The translations under genes were made by a program, and so were the position numbers. The notes beneath the pieces were generated by a model. That model was given only the letters and a program-made list of their open reading frames with translations. It was not told where the DNA came from and ran no database searches. Below, piece after piece: positions 8,247 through 14,690 of a stretch of 64,000 bases of DNA (positions within the stretch are counted from its first letter, which is position 1; every line of letters starts with the position of its first letter). The stretch comes from Nonomuraea wenchangensis (GTDB taxonomy: Bacteria; Actinomycetota; Actinomycetes; Streptosporangiales; Streptosporangiaceae), in assembly GCF_900111685.1 (NCBI RefSeq), contig NZ_FOHX01000019.1:114180-178179 (forward strand), in the 5' to 3' direction.

Positions 8247-8786
8247 GTGCACCCCCAGCGCGCCCCAGCGGAGCTGCTGCGAGCCGCCGCCGACGGTGAC
8301 CGGTCGGCGTGGGACGCGCTCGAGGCCGCGTACGGCCCCCTCATGTGGGCGGTGGCCCGCGCCAGCGGGCTCGGCGCCGCCGACGCCGCCGACGTGGTGC
8401 AGGGCGGCTGGCTGCGGCTGCTGCAGCGCCTGGAGGACATCAGGGAGCCCGAACGTCTGGGCTCGTGGCTGGCCACGGTCGTGCGCCGCGAGGCGCTGCA
8501 GGTCCTGCGCGAGGGCAGCCGTTCCGGCGTCCACGTCCTGGCGACGGTCGAGGAGCCCGAGCCCGGCGCCGCCGTCCTCGGCGACGACGACCGGCAGTTG
8601 CTCTGGAAGGCGGTCTCCACCATGCACGAGCCCTGCCGCACTCTGCTCCAGCTGGTCGCGATCGACCTCGGGAGCCGGCAGACCGCGGCCCGGCTCGGGC
8701 TGCCCATCGGCAGCGTCGGCCCCACCCGGGCCCGCTGCCTGGAAAAACTGCGCACTCTGATCTCATCTCAGGAGATGGCGCAATGA
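8247..8786 (+). CDS. ECF-like sigma-70 family RNA polymerase sigma factor
   Basis: A 179-residue two-domain sigma factor. Region 2 spans about residues 20-90: DAADVVQGGWLRLL, then LGSWLATVVRREALQVLR. Region 4 spans about 125-175: a helix-turn-helix QTAARLGLPIGSVGPTRARC followed by LEKLRTL. The GSVGPTRARC signature marks an actinobacterial subgroup that I recall next to CHAT or protease genes. Start is GTG 8247 after AAGGAG. Its stop overlaps the next gene as ATGA, so the downstream 150-residue protein is translationally coupled and is the best anti-sigma or partner candidate. Target promoters are unknown. Confidence 0.88.
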   Translation: MHPQRAPAELLRAAADGDRSAWDALEAAYGPLMWAVARASGLGAADAADVVQGGWLRLLQRLEDIREPERLGSWLATVVRREALQVLREGSRSGVHVLATVEEPEPGAAVLGDDDRQLLWKAVSTMHEPCRTLLQLVAIDLGSRQTAARLGLPIGSVGPTRARCLEKLRTLISSQEMAQ

Positions 8787-9235
8787 TCGACGACGAATAC
8801 TTCCTGGCGGCGCTCCGGCTGGCCGCCGGTGCCGATCCGCCCCCGGCCCACGTGGCCGCCGCCGCGCGCGAGGTCTACGGCCTGCGCGTCGCGGGCTCGC
8901 TGACCGCCGCCCCGGTCGCCGAGGCGGCGCTCACCGGCGCGGGGGCGCGCGGCGACGACGGCTCGCACCTGGTGCGGTTCGTCGCCGACGGGCTGACGTT
9001 CGACCTGGAGGTGACGGTCGGCGACGGGCTCATCGACGTGGCCGGGCAGGTGCTCCCCCACCCGGGTGAGGACACGCTCGTCGACGTACGCACCCCGCAT
9101 CTGACGTTGTCCCGGCGGATCAGCCGCAACGGCTGCTTCGCGGCCACCGGGGTGCCTCCGGGCTGGCTCAGCGTGGTCTGCCACCGGCCGGGGCACGCGC
9201 CCGTACAGACCCGCTGGGTGCGCATCCGCCCGTGA
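8783..9235 (+). CDS. Small beta-rich protein coupled to the sigma factor, function unknown
   Basis: A 150-residue protein with a short helical head, including DPPPAHVAAAAREVYGLR (residues 18-35). A mostly beta-strand body follows, with VDVRTP, GCFAATGVPPGWLSVVCHRPG and a closing VQTRWVRIRP. The body recalls carboxypeptidase-regulatory or transthyretin-like sandwiches. No enzymatic motif, signal peptide or membrane helix is seen. The ATGA overlap with the sigma gene implies fixed stoichiometry. By analogy with other protease-sigma operons it could hold the sigma factor inactive or be the protease substrate; this is inference. Confidence 0.8.
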   Translation: MIDDEYFLAALRLAAGADPPPAHVAAAAREVYGLRVAGSLTAAPVAEAALTGAGARGDDGSHLVRFVADGLTFDLEVTVGDGLIDVAGQVLPHPGEDTLVDVRTPHLTLSRRISRNGCFAATGVPPGWLSVVCHRPGHAPVQTRWVRIRP

Positions 9236-9276
9236 TCCACCCGGCCCCCTGGATCCGCAGCCCTGACGGGAGGGGC

Positions 9277-9315
9277 ATGTCCTCAGCCGACCGTCACCAT
9301 CATGGCCGGCCATGA
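9277..9315 (+). CDS. Possible 12-codon leader peptide before the CHAT gene
   Basis: GGGAGGGG (9268-9275) is followed by ATG 9277. The frame encodes MSSADRHHHGRP and stops at TGA 9313-9315, which overlaps the CHAT start ATG 9312 as ATGA. The CHAT start itself has no ribosome-binding site nearby, so translation may reach it by termination-reinitiation from this leader. The three consecutive histidine codons could make coupling sensitive to histidine supply. The spacing from GGAGG to ATG is short at about 3-4 bases, so this is only a candidate. Confidence 0.4.
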   Translation: MSSADRHHHGRP

Positions 9316-11816
9316 GCGACGCCCCCTGTCCCCTCGTCGAGGCGGCCGAGGCCGCCATGCTGCGTTCGCTGGTCGATCCCGAGCACGCCCTGCGCGCCGC
9401 CGGCACGGTGCTCGCCGCCGCCCGCCGGGCCGGCGCCCACGAGGCCGAGGCCGTGGCGCTGCGGGCCATGGCGCTGGCCGACCGCGAGCTGGGCGACCTC
9501 GACAGCGCCGAGCACCACCTGCGGGCCGCGATCGCCGTGCCGGGCGCGCCGCGCGAGCGGGTGGCGCAGGCACGGCTGTCGCTGGTCACCGTACGCACCG
9601 AGCTCGGCCACCCGCTCCAGGCCCTCCGCGTGGCCGCCCTGGCCTGGGCCTACCTGCGCCCGCTCGACCGGGCCAAGCTCGACACCCAGCGCGCGGTCGC
9701 GCTCGCCCACCTGGGCCGCCACCAGGAGGCCATCGCCTCCTGCGACCGGGCGCTGCGCGCCCTGGTGCACGCCCCCGGCACCGTGGACGACCGCAGGTTC
9801 CTCGCCGGCGGGCTGCTCAACCGGGGCCTGGTGCGCTGCTGGCGGGGCGAGTGGGAGGCAGCCATGCGCGACCTCACCGCGTGCCTGGAGATCTCCCAGC
9901 ACGCGGGCCTGCGCCACCTCGCCCGGCTCTCGGCCGCCAACCTGCCCTTCCTCGCCGTACGCAGGGGCGACATCGCCGGCGCCTTCCACTACTACCGGGA
10001 GGCCGAGGACACGCTGTTCGGCTATCCGGAGCGCCTCGCGACCATGCGGGCCGACTTCGCCGGCGCCCTGCTGGCGGCGCACCTGCCCGGCGAGGCCAGG
10101 GCGATGCTCGACCTGGCCGTGCCCGACCTGGAGTCCTGCGGGGCGCGGGTGGCGCTCGCCGAGGCGCGGCTCAAGCTGGCCCAGGTCGAGCTGCTCACCG
10201 GCGACCCGCACCGGGCGCTGCAGGTCGGCGAGCAGGCGGCGGAGGAGCTGGCCGGGCAGGAACGCACCTCGTGGCTGCCGCTGGCCAGAGAGGTCGTGCT
10301 GCGCTCGCGCCTCGCCCTCGGGCCGGTCACGCCCGAGCTGGTGTCCGACCTGATCGCCTGCGCCGACGAGCTGGAGGACGGTCTCGCCCAGCTCCCCGGA
10401 GCGGCGGCGCTCCGGCTCACGGCGGCCGAGGCGGCGCTCGCGGTGGACGACCATCCGGCGGCCTCGGCGCAGCTCGCCCGCCTGACCCGGCACGCGGGCG
10501 TGGACGAGCGCCCCGACGAGCCGTTCTTCGGAGGGCGGCTGGCCGGCGAGTGGCAGGTGCCCGCGCCGGTGCGGCAGCACGCGCTGGCGCTGGAGGCGGC
10601 GCTGCGCGAGGACGTGCCCGGCGCCTTCCGCGCGGTACGCGAAGGGCTGGCCGAGGTCGGCGAGGGCGTGGAGTGCTTCGACGACCCGTCGGTGCGGGCC
10701 CACGCGGCGCGGGCCGGGGAGCGGCTGGCGGCGTTCGGGCTCTCGCTGGCGGTGCGGGACGGCCGGCCGGACGACGTGTTCGAGTGGGCCGAGCGGTGGC
10801 GGGCCGTCACGGCGCCCGCGCACGGCTCCCCGGCGCTCGATCCCGAGCGGCTGCGCGCGGAGCTGGGCTCGGGCACCCTGGTGGAGTTCGTGATCGACGG
10901 GGAGTCGCTGCTCGCGGTGCTGGTCTGCGGGGATCGGGTGCTGCTGCGCTGGCTGGGCGGGGTGCGGGCGGTCGAGGAGGCGGTCGTACGGCTGCGCTAC
11001 GCGCTGCGGCGGCACGGCGAGCGGCGCGACTGGTCCGGGTCCGCGGGCCCCGACGGCGCGAACGATCTGGAGGTCGCGGCCCAGGAGGTGGACCGGCTGC
11101 TGTTCCGGCCGCTCGACGCCGAGCTGGGCGACGGGCCGCTGGTGGTGGTGCCGGTCGGAGCCCTGCACACGCTGCCCTGGAGCGCGCTGCCCTGCCTGCG
11201 CGAACGTCCCGTCGGCGTGGCGGCCAGCGCCGCCGGCTGGCTGCGGGCGCGGGCGCGGCAGGACCGGCGCGGCGAGGACGCACCCCGGGTCGCCGCGGCG
11301 GCAGGGCCGGGGCTGACGCACGCGCACGCCGAGGTGGCGCACGTCCTCGCCTGCCATCGCCTCGCCGCCGAGATCCCCGCGCGGGGTGGCCGCGTCCTCG
11401 ACGCCCTCGGTGAGGTGGACGTGCTGCACCTGGCCGCGCACGGCGTCTTCCACGCCCGCAGCCCTCTGATGTCCGGCATCACCCTGGACGACGGGCTGCT
11501 GATGGCCTACGACCTGCTGACGCTGGAGCGGGCGCCGGAGCTGGTGGTGCTGTCGGCGTGCAACTCCGGCATGTCACGCGCACCGGTCGAGGGGGCGCCG
11601 CTCGGGCTGCCGGGGACGTTCCTGGCGCAGGGGACGTCGTGCGTGATCGCCGGGATGGTGCCGGTGCAGGACGAGGCGGCGCGGGCGGTGATGAGCACCT
11701 TCCACGAGCTCGTCGCGGTCGGGCAGCCACCGGACGCGGCCCTGGCCGCCGCCGCTGCCAAGACCGGCGTGTACGAGTTCACCTGCTTCGGCGCCGGCGA
11801 CCGGCCACTCTACTGA
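9312..11816 (+). CDS. TPR-CHAT (caspase-like) protease
   Basis: An 834-residue two-part protein. Residues 1 to about 500 are alpha-helical TPR-like repeats suited to protein binding. The C-terminal part is a CHAT (clan CD cysteine) peptidase, with His710 in HLAAHG and Cys750 in LSACNSG as the catalytic dyad. The end, CFGAGDRPLY, is typical of actinobacterial CHAT proteins. It is cytoplasmic and has no nucleotide-binding domain. CHAT proteases in known immune systems (for example Craspase, where TPR-CHAT cleaves a protein linked to a sigma factor) are activated by a sensor. Here the sensor is not obvious, while a sigma factor lies directly upstream. Last gene of the module; it converges on the sulfurtransferase gene 43 bases away. 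Confidence 0.88.
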   Translation: MSDAPCPLVEAAEAAMLRSLVDPEHALRAAGTVLAAARRAGAHEAEAVALRAMALADRELGDLDSAEHHLRAAIAVPGAPRERVAQARLSLVTVRTELGHPLQALRVAALAWAYLRPLDRAKLDTQRAVALAHLGRHQEAIASCDRALRALVHAPGTVDDRRFLAGGLLNRGLVRCWRGEWEAAMRDLTACLEISQHAGLRHLARLSAANLPFLAVRRGDIAGAFHYYREAEDTLFGYPERLATMRADFAGALLAAHLPGEARAMLDLAVPDLESCGARVALAEARLKLAQVELLTGDPHRALQVGEQAAEELAGQERTSWLPLAREVVLRSRLALGPVTPELVSDLIACADELEDGLAQLPGAAALRLTAAEAALAVDDHPAASAQLARLTRHAGVDERPDEPFFGGRLAGEWQVPAPVRQHALALEAALREDVPGAFRAVREGLAEVGEGVECFDDPSVRAHAARAGERLAAFGLSLAVRDGRPDDVFEWAERWRAVTAPAHGSPALDPERLRAELGSGTLVEFVIDGESLLAVLVCGDRVLLRWLGGVRAVEEAVVRLRYALRRHGERRDWSGSAGPDGANDLEVAAQEVDRLLFRPLDAELGDGPLVVVPVGALHTLPWSALPCLRERPVGVAASAAGWLRARARQDRRGEDAPRVAAAAGPGLTHAHAEVAHVLACHRLAAEIPARGGRVLDALGEVDVLHLAAHGVFHARSPLMSGITLDDGLLMAYDLLTLERAPELVVLSACNSGMSRAPVEGAPLGLPGTFLAQGTSCVIAGMVPVQDEAARAVMSTFHELVAVGQPPDAALAAAAAKTGVYEFTCFGAGDRPLY

Positions 11817-11859
11817 CCGCCCCTCGCTCTACTGACCGGCCGCCCTGCCGGACGTCGTT

Positions 11860-12681
11860 CTAGTCGCCGGTCGCGACCGGGCGGGCGGGGTCGGTCACCC
11901 AGTGGGACCAGGAGCCGGCGTAGAGGGCGGCGGGCAGCCCGGCCAGCTCCAACGCCAGCACCTCGTGCGCCGCCGTCACGCCGGAGCCGCAGTAGGCGCC
12001 GGTCGGTACGCCCTCCCCCGCCCCAAGCGCGGCGAAGCGGGCCCGCAGCGCCACCGGGTCGAGGAACCTGCCGTCGGGGCCGACGTTCTCGGTCGTCGGC
12101 GCGCTCACCGCGCCCGGGATGTGCCCGGCCACCGGATCGACCGGCTCGACCTCGCCCCTGAACCGCTCCCCCGCCCTCGCATCGAGCAGCACGCCGCCAG
12201 TGGCCAGCGCCCCGGCCTCGTCGGCGGTCAGGACCGGCATGCCGCCGGGCCGGGCGGTGAAGTCGCCCTCGGCGACGCCAGGGGCCTCCTTGGTGAGCGG
12301 CAGGCCGGCGGCCGTCCAGGCGGGCAGGCCGCCGTCGAGCACGCGTACGTCCTGGTGGCCGAAGTAGCGCAGCGCCCACCAGGCGCGGGCGGCGGAGGTG
12401 GAGCCGGCGTCGTCGTAGACGACGACCGGCCGCCCGTCGCGCACCCCGAGACGGCGCATCGCGGCCTGGAACGCCTCCGCGCCGGGCAGCGGGTGCCGCC
12501 CGCCACCGCCAGGAGGCGCGGCGAGGTCGTGGTCGAGGTCGCAGAAGACCGCGCCGGGCAGGTGGCCCTCGCGGTAGAGCTCGACGCCCGGCGGGCCGCC
12601 GAGCCGCCAGCGGACGTCCAGCAACGTCACGTCGCCGCCGAGCGCGGCGAGGTCGGCGGCGGTGATCAGCGGGCCCGTCAC
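11860..12681 (-). CDS. sseA: Rhodanese-family sulfurtransferase (thiosulfate/3-mercaptopyruvate type)
   Basis: A 273-residue tandem rhodanese. The first domain (about 1-140) is inactive, with VVVYDDAGSTSAARAWW. The second carries the active-site loop with Cys231 in YCGSGVTA, matching the CGSGVTA signature of thiosulfate or 3-mercaptopyruvate sulfurtransferases. It moves sulfane sulfur to cyanide or thiol acceptors in the cytoplasm. Start is GTG 12681, overlapping the upstream gene's stop by 4 bp (GTGA), so the two are coupled. The sequence does not settle which sulfur donor is used. Confidence 0.88.
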   Translation of the reverse strand: MTGPLITAADLAALGGDVTLLDVRWRLGGPPGVELYREGHLPGAVFCDLDHDLAAPPGGGGRHPLPGAEAFQAAMRRLGVRDGRPVVVYDDAGSTSAARAWWALRYFGHQDVRVLDGGLPAWTAAGLPLTKEAPGVAEGDFTARPGGMPVLTADEAGALATGGVLLDARAGERFRGEVEPVDPVAGHIPGAVSAPTTENVGPDGRFLDPVALRARFAALGAGEGVPTGAYCGSGVTAAHEVLALELAGLPAALYAGSWSHWVTDPARPVATGD

Positions 12682-13802
12682 GGGCGTACCTCCAGGAGCG
12701 GGACGTTCTGCTCGGCGGCGGTCATCGAGCCGTGGTAGCCGGTGAACAGCGCCTCGATGCGGTGCCGGGAAGGGGCGATGATGGCCAGGCCGTCGTACGG
12801 GACCGCCACGACGTCGCCGATGCGCTCCAGCCACTCCTCGCGGACGCGGGGCCCGAACCAGCCGGAGTCCACCGCCTCCTGGCGCGAGACCACCCACGCC
12901 TTGCCGTGGAAGGTCTCGGCCCACGCCTCCAGGACGTGGCGGGCGGCGCCCGGCTCGGTGTAGACGTGCCTGGCCCGCGCCTCGCCGCCGAGCAGCGCGA
13001 CGCCCTCCATCAGCTCGGGGACCTGCTCGGCGTCGACCTTCTCGGTGGCGTTGACCATGCCGTGGTCGGCGGTGACGTAGAGGGCGGAGCCGGACGGCAG
13101 TCCCTCGGCCAGCCGGGCGGCCATGTCGTCCACGACGGCGAGCTGGTGCAGCCATTCGTCGCTGCCCCAGCCCGTCATGTGGCCGGCGGCGTCGAGATCG
13201 CCGTAGTAGACGGTGACGTGGGCGTGGGGCTCGCGCAGGGCCTCGTGCACGCGGGCGATCCGGTCGTCGACGGTGTCGGCCGCGAGGTAGCGTACGCCGC
13301 GGTAGACGGCCCTGGTCAGGCCGGTGTTCTCGAACTCGGCGGGGGCCACGTAGCTCGGCCGGACGCCGGCCTCGGCGGCCCGCTGGTAGACGGTCTTGGC
13401 GGGCTGCCACTGCTCGGGGTCCATGCTCTGGCCGCCGGGGAGGCTCCAGCGCAGGCAGTTGAACAGGTGACCGGTGCCGGGGACGGCGAGGGTCAGGCCC
13501 AGCATGCCGTGCTCGCCGGGGGTCATGCCGGTGCCGAGCGAGCACAGGCTCGTGACGGTGGTGGCGGGGAATCCGGCCGTGAGCGTGCGGGCGGTCAGGG
13601 AGGACAGGAACGGGGCGGCCTCGGGGTGAGCGCGCAGCAGGTCGGCGCCCAGTCCGTCGACGAGGAACAGGCAGACGCTGTCGGCGGGCGCCAGAGTCAG
13701 GCGGGCGTTCTCGGGACGGGCGGGCTCGGGGACTCCCAAGGCGGCCAGCAGAGCGCCGGGCAGGTCGGCCAGCGACCCCCCGCCGTAGCCTGGCAGCAGC
13801 AT
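12678..13802 (-). CDS. Nucleotide pyrophosphatase/phosphodiesterase-like protein (alkaline phosphatase superfamily)
   Basis: A 374-residue type-I phosphodiesterase/NPP-like protein. Metal and nucleophile motifs are visible: FLVDGLGADLL near the N-terminus, the nucleophile Thr in GFPATTVTS, YYGDLDAAGH in the middle and VTADHGM later. No signal peptide is seen. ATG 13802 is preferred over GTG 13808 because AGGA lies 7 bases before it. It is cotranscribed and overlapping with the sulfurtransferase. The substrate is unknown; phosphodiester or nucleotide pyrophosphate bonds are the family norm. Confidence 0.85.
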   Translation of the reverse strand: MLLPGYGGGSLADLPGALLAALGVPEPARPENARLTLAPADSVCLFLVDGLGADLLRAHPEAAPFLSSLTARTLTAGFPATTVTSLCSLGTGMTPGEHGMLGLTLAVPGTGHLFNCLRWSLPGGQSMDPEQWQPAKTVYQRAAEAGVRPSYVAPAEFENTGLTRAVYRGVRYLAADTVDDRIARVHEALREPHAHVTVYYGDLDAAGHMTGWGSDEWLHQLAVVDDMAARLAEGLPSGSALYVTADHGMVNATEKVDAEQVPELMEGVALLGGEARARHVYTEPGAARHVLEAWAETFHGKAWVVSRQEAVDSGWFGPRVREEWLERIGDVVAVPYDGLAIIAPSRHRIEALFTGYHGSMTAAEQNVPLLEVRP

Positions 13803-13830
13803 GCCCACATCCTAGCCGTACGGGGGGAGA

Positions 13831-13859
13831 CGGCCTGCGGGCACGCCACGGGCAGGCCG
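13831..13859. terminator. Possible intergenic terminator hairpin
   Basis: CGGCCTGC (13831-13838) and GCAGGCCG (13852-13859) form an 8-bp stem with a 13-base loop, between the DUF5998 gene and the phosphodiesterase gene. No T-run is present, so the call is weak. Confidence 0.3.
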
Positions 13860-13945
13860 GGACCGCGTGCGGCGGCATTTCACAACGCACGGCCCAGCGG
13901 GCCACCAGCGCGGCGGAGTGGGCTCTCGGTCGCTGGATGAGTCGG

Positions 13946-14539
13946 TCAGGCGCCGGCGGCGCGGGCGGTGGCCTCGGACAGGGCCTTGGCGAAGGCCAGG
14001 ACGTGCGTGACCGCCTCCGGCCCGTCGGCCGCCTCGCTGACCCGGAGGGACAGGTCGTCGGCGGTGATGGCGCCGGTGTAGCCGTGGTCGGCCTCGCAGT
14101 TCTCGTCGCCGCAGGTGGCGGGTTCGAGATCGACGTGGGAGATGGCTCCCCAGCCGATGGTGAGCGTGGCCTCGGTGGGCGGGACGCCCGGCACGTAGGA
14201 CGCGGGGTCGGGGACCACGCGGGTGACGGCGACCGACTGGACGCGGCTCAGCCGGACGGCCTCCGTGGTGGTGGAGGCGTGGGAGGTCGAGACGCCCTCG
14301 ACCGCCGGGTGCTCGTCGGTGTGGCAGACCAGCAGGCGCGTCGCCGTCAGCACCAGGACGGTGACGTGCCTGCGCACCTCCATCGCAGGATCGAACGTGG
14401 CCTCGTGATGCACCACGAACGCGGTCACTGCCTCCTTGCCCAGCGCGGATTCGACCGCATCGGTGACGAGGTCGGGATAGTAGCCGCTGCGCTCGATCGC
14501 TTCACGCAGGCCCGCGGCTGAGACTCGGGTTTCCCTCAT
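13946..14539 (-). CDS. DUF5998 family protein
   Basis: A 197-residue soluble protein without a recognised catalytic motif. Visible features are a beta-rich centre (VTVLVLTATRLLVCHTDEHP) and a CGDENCEADHGY segment near residue 140 that could bind metal. I recall DUF5998 proteins beside the alkaline-phosphatase-like and GNAT-acyl-CoA synthetase genes in other actinobacteria, as here. Start is ATG 14539 with GGATGGAG upstream. The function is unknown. Confidence 0.75.
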   Translation of the reverse strand: MRETRVSAAGLREAIERSGYYPDLVTDAVESALGKEAVTAFVVHHEATFDPAMEVRRHVTVLVLTATRLLVCHTDEHPAVEGVSTSHASTTTEAVRLSRVQSVAVTRVVPDPASYVPGVPPTEATLTIGWGAISHVDLEPATCGDENCEADHGYTGAITADDLSLRVSEAADGPEAVTHVLAFAKALSEATARAAGA

Positions 14540-14590
14540 GGCTCCATCCTGCCAGGGGTCGGCCGTGCACTCACCCGCCGGATATAACGC

Positions 14591-14618
14591 TCTATAACGT
14601 CTTTCGGACAGGCAGCAA
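14591..14618 (-). promoter_or_regulatory. Candidate sigma-70 promoter for the DUF5998 gene
   Basis: On the minus strand TTGCTG (14618-14613) and TATAGA (14596-14591) are separated by 16 bases. A second TATAACG (14583-14589, plus strand) duplicates the one at 14593-14599. The start codon follows about 50 bases downstream. The assignment is by eye. Confidence 0.4.
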
Positions 14619-14690
14619 GGGGCACACCGGCCAGCTGTTTCGCCGCAAGCCGAAGACGCCCGCGCCCACGGCGGTCCAGGACGGCCCTGA

